Origin: Atherinomorus stipes
Taxonomy: Eukaryota; Chordata; Actinopteri; Atheriniformes; Atherinidae
Direction of reading: 5' to 3'
Length of the DNA: 64,000 nt
Assembly: GCA_023101725.1 (NCBI GenBank)
Contig: JALJCO010001289.1
Coordinates: 21,568 to 85,567 of the forward strand
Shown here: one piece after another, positions 35,166 through 46,480 of the stretch
How the letters are laid out: each line of letters begins with the position of its first letter
Numbering within the stretch: position 1 is the first letter of the stretch
Translations under genes and position numbers: made by a program
Notes under the pieces: model-generated
The model's input: the letters and a program-made list of their open reading frames with translations, nothing else
The model's database searches: none
Told to the model about the DNA's origin: nothing

Positions 35166-35777
35166 CTAATATAAAAATATGAGACTGTCCCACGACAGGT
35201 CTTGGGAGATGTGGACATCCAGGAACTTGGTGCTGCTCACCCACTCCACCTTAGCACTGTTGATGATCAGTGGAGCATGCTGGACAGGCTTTCTCCTGAA
35301 GTTTACCACGATCGCCTTCGTCTTCTCCACGTTCAGATTGAGATGGTTGTCCTTGCACCACATGGCCAGGCGGCTCACCTCACTCCTGTAGTTTGTCTCA
35401 TCTTTGTTGTTGATGAGACCCACCACTGTTGTGTCATCTGCGACTTAATGAAGAGGTTGGAGCTGAATGTTGGAGTGCAGTCGTGGGTCGGCAGAGTGAA
35501 GAGGAGGGGGCTCAGCACGCATCCTTGGGGGGCCTCCTTGTTCAGTGTGATGATGCTGGAGGTGTTGCTGCTGACCCGAACTGCCTGTGGTCTCCCCATC
35601 AGGAAGTCCAGCAGCCAGTTGCAGAGGGAGGTGTTGAGTCCCAGCTGGACCAGTTGGATGAGTGTATAAAATGGAGCACTTAGGCCTGCAGACTGTTATT
35701 ACAAACATTTGTGAAAGAATGGGTCACTCTCAGGAGCTCAGTGAATTCCAGCATGGAAATGTGATGGGATGCCACAC

Positions 35778-36902
35778 TGTAAAAAAAAAAAAAAAAAAAA
35801 CTGTAATATTCCAGCAGCCGGGGCGCCAGAAAAATACTGTAAAATTACAGAGAAAAACTTTCTCATAAGAATACAGTAATTTTTCATAATAAAAATACAG
35901 TTTATAACTTTGCTCTTACATGACATCTTTGTTTTATTTTGGCATTTTCATGTTTAATGAAGGATGTTAAGATGTATAACAATGAGAAAATCACCTAGAC
36001 ATACGGTAAAAACTGTTAGAATACAGGAAATCACAGTTAATATCACTGTTGCCAACAGTTAAGGGAGAGAAGTCACCATTGGCTGGTCCAAAAGTTGCCA
36101 GAAGTCACTAAATGACAACACAGCAACTTACAATCAGTGTTGCATATGTGCAGTACCCCATCATCGCATCCAACTTGATTTTTAGATAAGCTCCGTTACT
36201 AATATCTATGGGTACTGAAGGGGTGACATATACATTTGAGTGATGGTGCAAAGAAGATCCAGGTGTGCCACAAGGCATCATGGGAAATAAGCAGCAACTG
36301 TTACATTAGGCTACAATTGTTCTTTGCTTTGAATACAAATTTATGCAGGTAATGTTTGCACCAAAGTAAATTCCGAGTTTGTGATAGAACAGCTTAACAA
36401 TTCACTATTAGTTGATGTTGGTTCAGTCTCAAACAGCACAAGTAGTGTGATATGATGGCGGTTCTATCTCCTTGAGCTGTCCTTCACATTCATGGTGCAA
36501 CTTTAACATCCAAACTGAACAGAATTTTTCAGCAACTTATTCTGAATGTAAACAAAACAAAGGCAGTAAACACTCAACTCAAATTTATAGGACAACAATC
36601 ATAAGAGGGTCATTTTCCTGTTGAATTTGCTTTTCCCATGAGCCTTTGTGGTCCAGATGTATTGTGTTTTGAAAATAGCCCTGCCCCGTCGTTCATGAAT
36701 GCTGAAGCTGAAACGACTTAAGAAATTTAGTTTGAGTGAAAGTAAAAACTTGTTTCAGATTAGAGATTGGGTTTTTTAAGTTGATATGACAAAAAATGAT
36801 AATAATAATAATCATTGTTCATAATTTTAGTTATTATTCCATTTTTTTTAAATGAGGAAAAATGTAAAATATCACAGAACAAATCTGATACTTTTTTTTT
36901 TT
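35778..36902. mobile_element. Unclassified insertion in the Tc1 element
   Basis: It separates Tc1 pieces 2 and 3. It begins ACTGTAAAAAAA, continues with a long A run, then CTGTAATATTCCAGCAGCC and GCCAGAAAAATACTGTAAAA. This CTGTAAAA-rich start is widespread in fish DNA repeats. The right boundary is a T run. No coding capacity is recognised. Confidence 0.5.
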
Positions 36903-37090
36903 CAAACAAATCCATTTGTGAAATTTCCTCACTCCTAAATATTCCACAGTCAACTGTCAGCTGTATTATAAAAAAATGGAAGTGTTTGGGAACGACAGCA
37001 ACTCAGCCACAAAGTGGTAGGCCACGTAAACTGATGGAGCGGGGTGAGTGGATGCTGAAGCTGGAGTCAATTACTACAGACAGTGGTTAA

Positions 37091-37535
37091 AGTGGGATTT
37101 AAAACAGTGCAAGATTTTTGCAAGTTTTGCAAAGTGACCTGTGTTGGCTTTATTTGCTGGATGAATAATCCAACATGGTTAACTACCATAAAGAAATACA
37201 GTAAAACAACCTAAAGACAAGACTTGGGCAAATACAAAATGCACTGCTGATATAGCCTTGGCTTTCTTTAGTCCTTAATGAAAGTAAAAATATGAAATTG
37301 ATCAAGTGATAGTGAATTTACGGGGACACATTTTAAATTGGCATTGGCGGTATAGAAGATGTTTCTTTCAACAACTTTTGAAATATTTGATGAAATCGGG
37401 TTTGCTACCCCATACACTATGATTAATTAAAAGCTTTAAATATATGAATATACCATACATCAGCTGTGAAAGTAATGGGGCTGAAAAAAAATCCGCCAAT
37501 TATCTGCATTCCTTACATTTTTCATACTACCGTAG
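37091..37535. other. No recognisable feature
   Basis: AT-rich; nothing recognised. Confidence 0.4.
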
Positions 37536-37538
37536 TAA

Positions 37539-38128
37539 AGGCCCTTTCAGATAGAACGCGGCAAGCGCAAGAGGACGGCGGCAAACCCATTCATTGTGTA
37601 TGTGGTACCGCCGCGGCAGCGCGTTCCGCCATGCCGCGGAGCTCCGCGGCACGCAAGGTGGGCGCATGCCGCCGCGGTGGCGCTCACGCCGCTGCGCTCG
37701 AATTTAACATTTTTTAATTCGGGCGCAGCGCGCTGTGACGACATCCTAGCGCGTCCAATAGGAGAGGCCAGTTCAGGGGGAAAAAGTGGTCCTTGTTCAG
37801 CCTGAAGTAAAGCTGGAAGCGGTCTGTGTGAAAGAATGCAGCTCCCGGACGAGCCTGAACCCCCCAAGTTCTGCCTTGTTATCAGGATCAGGTGGACCCC
37901 CACCCCTTTTATCTGCTGCTGGTCTTCTCCTCCTCTGGAGAAAAGCTCTTTGCTGCGACGATGGGAGCTACATCTCTCACAACGAAGCGTGCCGGGGAGA
38001 AAACACTTCCTGGTCTGTCGCTTAGCAACGCGTGCCTGACGTGCTCGCTGCCGCTGTGGTCTTTCGCCGACTCTGCGCCCTACCCCGTGGTGAACCCCGC
38101 GAAAAACGCGTTCTATCTGAAAGGGCCT
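37539..38128. mobile_element. CpG-rich PIF/Harbinger-type miniature element
   Basis: The termini AGGCCCTTTCAGATAGAACG and CGTTCTATCTGAAAGGGCCT are perfectly inverse, flanked by TAA at 37536-37538 and 38129-38131. The TWA-type 3-bp target fits PIF/Harbinger. The first half is extremely CpG-rich (CCGCCGCGGTGGCGC). Several open frames overlap on both strands (up to 118 codons), as expected from GC richness, and none shows a domain. Confidence 0.9.
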
Positions 38129-38131
38129 TAA

Positions 38132-38666
38132 GAGTGATTGATGGTCAATTCAGCTGGTACTGTAGGCCTAATAGGCGAGACTGATCAATGAGAGTGATTG
38201 ATTGGTAAGAGTAATACTACGTGCCGGAAGCTGCACACTCCTGTCTGATGTTCATAGCAGGTAGCAAACAATCATTCTGCTAGCAGTTAGCGACCTTCAG
38301 ACAACAACATCTGTTTTACTTGCATTTGTGACATGAAGGGAGAATCTTGGGCCTGCTGTCTGCTAAACACTGGAGTGGCTCGTTGCGCCGTGGCTGGGGG
38401 AGGGAGCTGTGAATCTAGCAGGTTGGTCTTGTGCATACGCTTTATTGAAACACTTGCTAACAGTCTCTGCTTTCTGAAACGGCAAAACATCCCCTATAGC
38501 GACCTTAAAGTAATTGGTGATTCTTAATTTGTGCCATCTCTTCATTTTTGAGGGAGCTAAGGGAGTTCAGCTCCTCTAGAGACATTCCACTGATACTCTA
38601 AGGGGGATCCTTAGAAATAGTTCACTTTCAGGACACATTTATTTTTTTCTATAAATGTTGTCTTGT
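38132..38666. other. No recognisable gene
   Basis: Unassigned. Contains a short local repeat GAGAGTGATTGAT / AGAGTGATTGATTGG near 38131-38205. Confidence 0.35.
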
Positions 38667-39155
38667 TAAACGTGCCATGACATCAAATTTCACTTTTCTG
38701 GGGTTTTGGGGGTGTAATATGATCTGTTGTGCCCTGATGAGGCCATGTGAATGTCTAGAGTGAGTATCAAAATCCCTGTTTATGGTCTGTCAGTTTTGTT
38801 TCTTTGTTCAAAAACTGTTTAATCAGACAGCAGCTTATCATTCTACGCAGTTTTAGTATGCTTTAGCATCTGGGTTTTCAGACAAATTAAGAGAAAACTT
38901 CTGCAGCAACACAGAGAGGCGACCACAACTTTGTCATTACCTGTAAGTTTATTTATTTTCTAAATGCTGTCATGTCTGATAAACAGTTCACTGTCTGAAA
39001 TCCCCATGTTGCCAACAGATAGCCTTTAGTAAACTCTGACCGCGACCTAGTTTCTCTAAATAAGGTCATAGCCAAATAAGGTGTAGCCAATCAAAATGAA
39101 GTCAACTTGGTCTCTGGGTAAAGCTGCATATCATTACCGCACCCAACTCTTTCAC
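38667..39155 (-). mobile_element. TTAA element M2, copy 2 (truncated)
   Basis: Begins TAAACGTGCCATGACATCAAA and matches the right two thirds of 28507-29285 in reverse. The other end is cut off where the next TTAA element begins. Confidence 0.75.
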
Positions 39156-39159
39156 TTAA

Positions 39160-39781
39160 AGGGATATTGTGTAAGTTCTCCTGTTATTTATTCACAAAAA
39201 CTGATTATTTGGTTGAAAAGTGTTTTTTTCATTAATCAGTAATCACTCCCATCAGCAAACTGAAGTGCTCCTCTAAGTTCTAAATTTGCCCTTTGTGTCA
39301 TTAATTTATACATCAAGCGGGTCGGCTCGGTGGAGGCTGACATGTCGTATCGCCATGTTTTTACATTCAGGAGAAGCGTGACAGTAGGAAAACACAGAAA
39401 CTCACCGGACACGCCGGAGTTTTCAGCTCAGTTCGAGGTAATGCCTTTGAAAAGTCATCGCGCTGCAGTGGGGAGAAACCAGCGTCTCACTGATGCTGGG
39501 TTTACGTGCAGTCGGGCAGACAGCCGTTGGTAACAAACCAGGTGTCATTTTAATCAATGAAACCGAGCGAAAGACGGTAAAACATGGGTCAGGGAAAACA
39601 ATACGACATCGCCATGACAACAAATCAGATGTGGACTGATGTCACTGTAACTGATGGACCACGTCTTTACATAGAGGCTGGTGATAACTTTACATGCAGC
39701 GGCTGTCGTCGGTCTGCCCGGTTTCACACGAACGCAGCATGAAAAGTACGAGGGAGCTGCTCGCAATTACACAATGTCCAT
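39160..39781. mobile_element. TTAA miniature element M5
   Basis: Flanked by TTAA at 39156-39159 and 39782-39785. The termini are AGGGATATTGTGTAAGTTCTC and (inverted) ATGGACATTGTGTAATTGC. The interior has no recognisable gene; overlapping small frames on both strands are disregarded. It abuts M2 on the left and M3 on the right, sharing the TTAA with M3. Confidence 0.75.
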
Positions 39782-40772
39782 TTAAAGGCCTCCTTCCACT
39801 GAAAACCCGTTTAACTTGCTCCTTCTGAAATACGGAGGGTTCCCCCTTGTTTACTTACACATGCTGACTTGCTAGCGTTGCGTTCCCCCCAGTCGGCTGT
39901 GCTTTCTCATCAGAGAAACAATACGAAGAGAAGAGTGAATCGGGAACAGCCTTGCAGTTCTACGTCACATTGCAAATAGCGTATCCCACGTGGGGTTTCT
40001 ATCTGTCCATTGGAAGGCAGGTAACCCTCCACTACACACTAGAAGTAAAGACAGCACGACTGTAGCTTCGGAGTTGAGAAGCTAATTAGCTAACTGTTTG
40101 TTAGCATGGCGGAACAAACTTGTTTGTCGGCTTTATTTCCTGTCTGTAACAAAATAAGAGCGGAGGGTGGAGCTTCCTTCATACACTGATGGGAGGCAGC
40201 CAATCAGACGGAAATTCATGAGAAGGACCCGGAAAAGCCTGCCATTGGACCACAAGCCTCTCTTCTAGTATACAAATACAGCTGGATACAAAGCAACCAG
40301 GGGTCTGTTGCACGAAGCAGGTTCAACAAACTCCGAGAGTAACTCTGAACTCTGAGTTGACCTACTCGGAGATTGGAAACTCTGAGTTTTCAGTCCCATA
40401 ACAGCTGATTTGAGTTGGTTTAATCAACTCAGAGTAGTTCGACCCGGGGTTTTAACCCGGCACTACCAAGATAAAAAGCCAACATCAATTGAGCACCGAT
40501 TCGACGAGTCACCATGGTAACGTAGACGCGAGGGCGGGGCTGCGCTCGCCATTGAATGGAGATATAACTTTTAAAGCCTCATATGGCGAGTTTAAACTGC
40601 TGCTGCTGCTGCAAGCAAAAAAAATAAAAAAAGAAAGAAAGAAAGACGGCATGGGAGAAGATTTAAGTTTAAATGCTCCTTTACAATCACAACGATGTTA
40701 TAGAGTAGAACTGTTTAATGGTAACGCGACAGTCTCGTATAATTTCACTATGGTTCCAGGTGGTTGAATATG

Positions 40773-40847
40773 AATATCTGGTTGGTTTAATGGTCTGCGC
40801 GCTTGCCTGCCACTTGGGGGGTGGGGGTTCGAATCCAGCTTTGTACT
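40773..40847 (+). other. tRNA-Gly(GCC)-like sequence
   Basis: GGTTTAATGG resembles an A box. CTTGCCTGCCACTTGG resembles the anticodon arm of tRNA-Gly, with loop CTGCCAC and anticodon GCC. GGTTCGAATCC is a good B box at 40826-40836, at the right distance. The anticodon stem is mostly G-T pairs, the T stem has two mismatches and the acceptor stem does not pair, so it is unlikely to make a working tRNA. It could still bind RNA polymerase III factors. Confidence 0.5.
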
Positions 40848-41051
40848 TTTACTACAGTCTTTTTATTTATTTAACTTGGGTGAGATCCCTCAGGGAGAAG
40901 CGCTCTTGTCGGCAGCATTAAGATTAAATCTAACAGTCACATTTCTCAAATGCCCCGCGTCTACAATGAAAGAAATAAAAATCTATTTGCGAAAAAATGC
41001 AGGGTAGTAGACAATATGCTTCGAGAGAAAAGCGTATGGCAACATAAAAAA

Positions 41052-41122
41052 AAGCCACAACAAGAATTGAACCGCAGTTGTCTGCGTGGTAAACGAACGC
41101 TCTATCCATTTGGCCAGAACCA
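41052..41122 (-). other. Second tRNA-like sequence, opposite strand
   Basis: On the minus strand TGGCCAAATGGATAGAGCG resembles an A-box D arm. TTTACCA could be an anticodon loop, and GGTTCAATTCT a B box. Stem pairing is poor. Spacing between boxes is tRNA-like. It faces the other tRNA-like sequence about 200 bp away. Confidence 0.4.
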
Positions 41123-41873
41123 AAGACAGCTGGTTAGTCAAATGATCATGTTAAAGCATCTCTTGTAAACGGAGAGACAGGACCTCCAACTATCACGTAT
41201 GGCTGGTGATATTATAAATGTATGGACGGATCAGCTCGTGTATGTAGATAACTGACCGTGATGTGTAACTGTAACGTCAGAAATGACAACTGTCGGGAAA
41301 TTAAACTTCTATCCGTGGTCTGATAATGATCTCTGAATATTTAACCCTTCATGCAGCATCTTAATCCATAAAATCCTCATCAAAAGATAAGGATGTAACC
41401 TACAGACTCTGATTTATTTTTAACATGTTTTATTTGAGACGGCAGCAGCCAAAACTCAACGCTGACTTAATGAATGAATGAGGAAAGGAAACGGCGAGTG
41501 TGACTAAAAGTGGGTGGAGACAGCGAGAAACTCAAGGTTTCTCCACACTAACCTGCTCCCGACCAGGTTAGTTTCAGAGAGTCTGTTACCATGGTAACTG
41601 ACCGAGGGTTTAAGTTACCCCTCTTCGTGCAACAGGCTAGAGTTACTCCTCTTTCCCTGGGTTGAGTTACCTACCTTTGTGTTACGAAAAACTCAGAGTT
41701 TCCCGAATTTCGGGGTAAAACAACTCAGGGTTTTCATTAAACCTGCTTCGTGCAACAGACCCCAGAAGGTTTTTTTAAACAGAAACAATGCAGAATGCCT
41801 TCAATTATAATGGAGAAAACAGAAATATTAATGAAATGACCATGGAAGTATAACTTTAAGAAGGGAGGTCTAG

Positions 41874-44244
41874 CGTATCAAAACAATCCCCCCTGTAAAA
41901 AATGACTTTTTTTTTTTTTTTGGAGAATTGACATATGCAGCAATGTCTACGACAAGAACTAGTTCTTACTGCTATCTCATCACTCCTTTAAAACATCCAT
42001 CAGTGAGCTTTACCTGAGTGCTAAATCTGACACTACTTTTCTGTTATCAGTGCTTGATGACAGCCTGCACCAGCCTTTCCCAAACTGGAGGTCCTGAGAT
42101 AATGTCAGGGGGTTGCAAAATTATTGTAAAACCACTAACATAATAAATAATAATATTAGGTCTGTCAAAATTAGAGTTCTAGGCGTGAGATTAATCTGTC
42201 AAATTAACACCTTAAATTTTAATCAACTACTGTATTACTCATGCTGTCACTTAAAAAAAAAAAAAACACTATCAATCTTCTTTATGAAGTTTATGATTTC
42301 TTCATAGCCTTATGGCCAGCTTGCACCAGCCCAGTGGTTACTTCTGGCTCATCAACCCACTGTGGTGCATGTAAGACATTTAATTAGGTTTAATTGTGCC
42401 CTGCTTCTCTGCACAATTCATGTGCAGAGCAGATATCTGATGGCAGAGTATATTGTACCATTGCTGCGCTTCGGCAGCAGTGCTGCTGCCATTAAAAAAT
42501 ATGATGTGATGCAAACAACATAGCCAGTATGAGAGCAACTTTGCCATCAGTCCCACCAGGGTGCTCGGTATTGTCCGTGATTGAATGACCCAACGCACCC
42601 AAGATATCAGTGCCTCAGCACGTGGCATGTATAACCAGTTGGTAGAGAGGCGGCGTGACCAGAAGAATGATGTGGAGGATTATGAGAGAGCCATGCAGAC
42701 TGTGCATGTGAAAATGATCTGTGGTGTGGCTACTACCAATCTAAATTAAATAAGTTATTTATTTGACTAAGGTGACGAAGCTGAGCTCTGGGGTGACAGA
42801 GCCCAATCCCGAGGTGGCGGAACTCAGGCTCCGGTGGGCTCCTGCCCACTTTAACCTCCGTTTTCACCCCTATCCAACACATTTCTAAATGCTGGAGCTG
42901 CTGTTCCAGGAGCAGGTTACTGTTACACACAGTTTATGTACAACAGTACAAAAAAATAAACAAATAAATAACGCAGAGCACCCACATACTTGAAAGCTTA
43001 ATCTTTTCTGTGACAACTTTGCAAGATGGCTTTTTATGTGGGTGTTTATATCAGAACCTGGCTTTCTTACAGATAATCTGAGGTCAGCAGGGCACTTTTA
43101 CCCTTATAACAGCCTCACAAGGACATGAAAGCAACGAAAATGTGTTTTTATTTCCCTTTCAGAAGCAGCATTGATCATCCATATGTAAAATAATAGAAAA
43201 TGACAATGCTCTTACCTGACTTTCCACCAGCTGACAGTGTGTAGGTTAATGGGGGTCAGGAGCTGCTTGTTGTCCCATTGGGTCATTCTTCATCCACATC
43301 AGCCTTCTGAACAATGCTTAGCACGGCTTCTACTGGCCCCAGTGTTCAAGTCAACACCCTCAATAATGTTCCCCACCTCGGAAAAATGTTTTTTTTTCAT
43401 ACTTTTTCCCAAAATGAGAGAAAAAGTTTTTGACTGAGGTAAGATTGTCAGAGTAAGAAAAGATGAAAAAATAAAGAGACAAACTGAATGTCTTTTCCTG
43501 GAGGGGCGAACATTTTTCTGCTAAACTGATCAGTGGTTACATGCTGTCTTCCCACCATACCACCATTCATGTGGTATGGCGGAAAGACAGCCATTTCGAC
43601 ATACTGCCATTTTGACATAATACCATTTAGACCTACCACAATTCTGAATTACCGCTATTCCGACACTCAAACATCCCACCATTCTGACAAGGCTTTCCAT
43701 GTAAGGGAACGTGTGTTAGTAAGAGTCACTGACTCGGTGTTGAACTGCAAACGGTAATAAGGAGACCCTGATTAACTGTTTGGTTTCTGCAAATAAATAA
43801 ATATTTGCTTGCCAGAGCACAATTTGATAAAATACCAAGGAATGAAATACAGCTTTCCCTCCAAACCCTCCAAATACTGCAGTGCAGTTGCATACAGATG
43901 ATACCAGATTTACAATGACGGCAAATAGTTAGATTATCGATCTAAAATGTAAAAAAAAAAAAAAAAAAGTACAAGATTTAGATAATTTAACAGTACTGTG
44001 GGCTTCAGTCGTCTCCTGTTGCTTTTTAAATTCAGATCTTTAAACAGTTCTGATGGAGCTCAGTGTTTATCTGGATGATGCGGCTTCATTCCAAACCATT
44101 TCACTGTGAACCTGGACTACCTGGCAATGTGTCTGGAGATAAAAAATAATATTCAATGTAGCGCTGGTTTTGTGCGACATGCGTAAATACACACAAGGAT
44201 ACACACCTTCCCCTGCCATTCCACATGAAGAAGACTGTAGACGA
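41874..44244. other. No recognised gene; a few repeat ends
   Basis: Near 42075-42125 CCTTTCCCAAACTGGAGGTC resembles one end of a hAT-type repeat without a partner. Bases 42420-42730 have overlapping frames on both strands (for example 82 codons at 42380-42628, minus) and no domain I can name. Near 43540-43680 short phrases (ACCATTC.GACA, CCATTTCGACATACTGCCATT) repeat irregularly. A T12 run is at 41907-41921. Confidence 0.35.
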
Positions 44245-45034
44245 GTAAAGCCAGGATCAGACTACACGACTTTTTTCATTGTTCACGATGGTCACTATGT
44301 CAGATTAACAGAAATTGTGTCATAAAATCGGACGGTGTCTTGTTACTCGTGAGTGGTCACACTACAAGGATGACACCAGACAGACAACCGTCTGATCATC
44401 GCGTGGTGTCGCAAAAGACAACACAAAACGGGAGGTGGGACAAGCAGCTGTCAGTCACTTGGTATAAAGGCCTCTGAATTGACTGTTTGGGTCCCTCATG
44501 AATTGGAAAGTGGACGGGGACATCAGTTCCCGTCCATTATTGAAGTTTTGGACATCAGTCCAAAACTTCAACCAACATGATCTGTTTGTGTGTATTCTGG
44601 TAACGCTGCCTAATCCAGTGGCTCTGTGGAGCCTGTTTTCAGTTGCAACTAAACAGGATTAAATCCACGATGCGCACAGAAAGACTCGCTGCTCATTTTT
44701 GAAAAAGAGCTCGCGGAAAATGGGGCTCTGATCAGCTCCGTTACTTCCACCAGCAGCATGCACCGTGCGCAGGACGCCCAGTGCCAAGTGGAGCCAAAAA
44801 CATCAGGATGACCACAGTCTGCTGGCCAGGAGAGCAAAGTCCAGCCGACCCAGTGACACTACTTTAAGAAACTGCCATAAAGTAAAATAAAGTGTGTTGT
44901 TCTATACAAACGCACACGTGCGTCCTCACATCATTCATTGTACTCCATCGGTGCAGAGCGCACGATGGAAACCACGGCAACCACATGAAATCACACACAC
45001 GATAAACTGAGAGCTGCGCAGTGCACAATCAGGA
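44245..45034. other. Unassigned repeat related to 27.84 kb
   Basis: Starts with AGCCAGGATCAGACTACACG, related to 27840-27910. A perfect 12-bp inverted duplication lies at 44542-44569. No gene recognised. Confidence 0.35.
44542..44569. repeat. 12-bp perfect inverted duplication
   Basis: GAAGTTTTGGAC, spacer ATCA, then GTCCAAAACTTC. Just upstream GGACGGG and CCCGTCC (44512-44535) form another hairpin around a similar CATCAG centre. Confidence 0.9.
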
Positions 45035-45840
45035 TTTTTGGGGGCCGATCACCGATCAGAGAGTTTTAAAAGAATGATCACCGATCCTATCGTGAGGAAG
45101 CAAATGTATCTATTTAAATAACTCGTTTACCCATATTTATACAGTTTACCGAGTATCAATCTGGTTTTAATCTTGGTTTTTATCTTGTTTTTTAAACAAC
45201 ATAAAAAGCATGCTAAAAACCAAGCTAGTGGGCAGAGTCCAGTCTCTGGCAGCACCCGGTTGTTGATCCTGTGACATACATACTTGCTGCAGCACGTGAG
45301 GAGCATGTGGCGGCTGAAATGCTTGATACTGGAGGTCTCCGCTAGGAGGACTACGCAGCTCTTTGACTGAAAGGCCACAGCACATTTCTTGTGCATTTCC
45401 ACAAACAATAGTTTACCTTAAACTGTTGCAGCATGAGTGTTTGTCACATGTATCTATCAAAGACTGTAAATAATAGGTCTCCATACCACCGACATGTTCG
45501 CTTACATTGTTTGCAACAGACGTTGCCATCCTTTACGTGTGGCGTATTCTGGATTGTAAAAACTTTATTGTCCAGCACATAGTGACAGAGCTCACGACAA
45601 AAACGCCACGAAGAAATAAAACACATACTAGTGAGACGTGTCTATTCTGCTTTGTTTGTTTGTTTTTTAAGTTTAATCTGTGTGAATGAGAGTTTTACTG
45701 GAGCAGATAAAAAAAAAACAATGGCGTCATTGATCAGATTGGTGAATGAACAGTTAAGGGCCGATCAGAAAATTTGAAAAAATGTGAAATATCGGCCGAC
45801 CCGATCAAGCCAATCCGATCGGTGGAAAGTCCAATGATAT
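45035..45840. mobile_element. Probable miniature element with GGCCGATC ends, composite
   Basis: The left part has GGGGGCCGATCACCGATCAG near 45041-45060. The right part has GGGCCGATCAGAAAATTTG and GGCCGACCCGATCAAGCCAA near 45757-45812, in loosely inverse arrangement. Inside, 45270-45380 (TACTTGCTGCAG, ATACTGGAGG, CTAGGAGGACTACGCAGC) resembles 55133-55210 of another miniature element, so the region is composite. Confidence 0.4.
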
Positions 45841-46480
45841 TTCCTGTTTCAGGGGATTTTAATAATTGGTAGGTTTGCAAGGTTGTGGAGTTAATCTGCT
45901 TTAAAAGCGTGTACAAATCTGAATGCCGGGGAAGGGGTTAGGATTTTAAATGAGTTTTCAGAATAGTGGGATGTTTTTTTCTTTTTTTAAATACTGTCTT
46001 TCCAACCATAGAATGAAAAAATTGTTGAAATGATGAGATGTCTGGCAGAAATTTCAGTGTTGCCATTTCAGCAATTAGGGTCCCATTTCGGAGTGGAGGA
46101 ATGGCGGATGCCCCCCTTTGATGACCATGTACTTACAGTTATATCATGTAACTTTCGACTCTGACATTAAGTGTAAAATGAGCAGTATTAGATGATTTTC
46201 GGGCCAATATACAGTGACTGACGTGTGTCAGCACTCTGAGCAGCTGCCCTCTGCAGAAACCAGGCAAAGCAAGTTGCTTTACGGCTCCTCTTCCAAAAAT
46301 ACAGAAAGTGTCAGGGAGCAGGAGACCTGGACTCAAGAGAAAAGAAACCAAACCAGCACGGGTAACGTTAAGGTTTATTTTACGGGAGGGAAAAAAAGAG
46401 GGCGATGGGAAGAAGCTGTTAGGGGGATGATAAAAATCCAGGAGGGGGTGAGGCAACAACAAGGTGAGGTTAATGGCTGG
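45841..46480. other. No recognisable gene
   Basis: Unassigned. Frames of up to 153 codons that extend through the tandem repeat downstream are repeat-derived. Confidence 0.35.

Larger units (their letters stand above)
34872..35656 (-). mobile_element. 5'-truncated CR1/Rex1-type LINE inserted in the Tc1 element
   Basis: The minus strand encodes a reverse transcriptase fragment: DFLMGRPQAVRV..NTSSI, PQGCVLSPLLF near 35510-35540, then (after a frame shift at the catalytic ADD) VGLINNKDETNYRSEVSRLA, WCKDNHLNLNVEKTKAIVV and VSSTKFLDVHIS to about 35200. Downstream on the same strand lies a 3' UTR ending in AATAAAATTGAAGTTGAAGT at 34874-34893. This is a LINE tail placed exactly at the Tc1 break. 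Both parts belong to one minus-strand copy truncated at 35656. Confidence 0.75.
34800..37090 (+). pseudogene. Tc1-like transposon in three pieces
   Basis: Piece 1 (34800-34873) is a Tc1 end: ACTATATTGTCAAACG, then TTTGCTCACC. Piece 2 (35661-35777) reads GCACTTAGGCCTGCAGACTG, ACATTTGTGAAAGAATGGG and CTCAGGAGCTCAGTGAATTCC. Piece 3 (36903-37090) encodes KSICEISSLLNIPQSTVS and KWKCLGTTATQPQSGRPRK. This is the helix-turn-helix DNA-binding region plus the GRPRK hook that binds the inverted repeats. The order and spacing match one common fish Tc1 family once the two insertions are removed. The catalytic domain is absent after 37090. Confidence 0.8.
40301..41762. mobile_element. 1462-bp terminal-inverted-repeat element carrying two tRNA-like sequences
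   Basis: Left end GGGTCTGTTGCACGAAGCAG and right end CTGCTTCGTGCAACAGACCC are perfectly inverse, flanked by CAG at 40298-40300 and 41763-41765. The sister M3 copy at 33500 shows the empty site with a single CAG. The arms extend inward with lower similarity (AACTCTGAG... against CTCAGAGTT). Inside lie a plus-strand tRNA-Gly-like sequence at 40773-40847, a minus-strand tRNA-like sequence at 41052-41122, and a short A-rich AAAGAAAG tract near 40620-40645. No transposase is recognised. Confidence 0.9.
39786..41873 (+). mobile_element. TTAA element M3, copy B, interrupted
   Basis: Starts AGGCCTCCTTCCACTGAAAA after TTAA. Its homology to copy A stops at CCAG (40300) and resumes at AAGGTTTTTTTAAACAG (41766). 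The right end near 41862-41873 (AAGGGAGGTCT) is a diverged inverse of the left. No coding capacity of its own. Confidence 0.75.

Noticed and set aside
35202..35669. 155-codon plus-strand frame, the longest in the window
   Set aside because: It is antisense to the LINE reverse transcriptase fragment, which reads convincingly on the minus strand.
37547..37903. 118-codon frame in the GC-rich element
   Set aside because: Overlapping open frames on both strands result from CpG richness; the region is bounded by perfect inverted termini of a miniature element.
40773..41122. Functional tRNA genes
   Set aside because: A and B boxes are present but acceptor and T stems do not pair well, so they are reported only as tRNA-like.
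42560..42730. Possible coding remnant (VERRRDQKNDVEDYERAMQ) near the end of an unassigned region
   Set aside because: Short, with stops on either side and no family I can name; could be chance.
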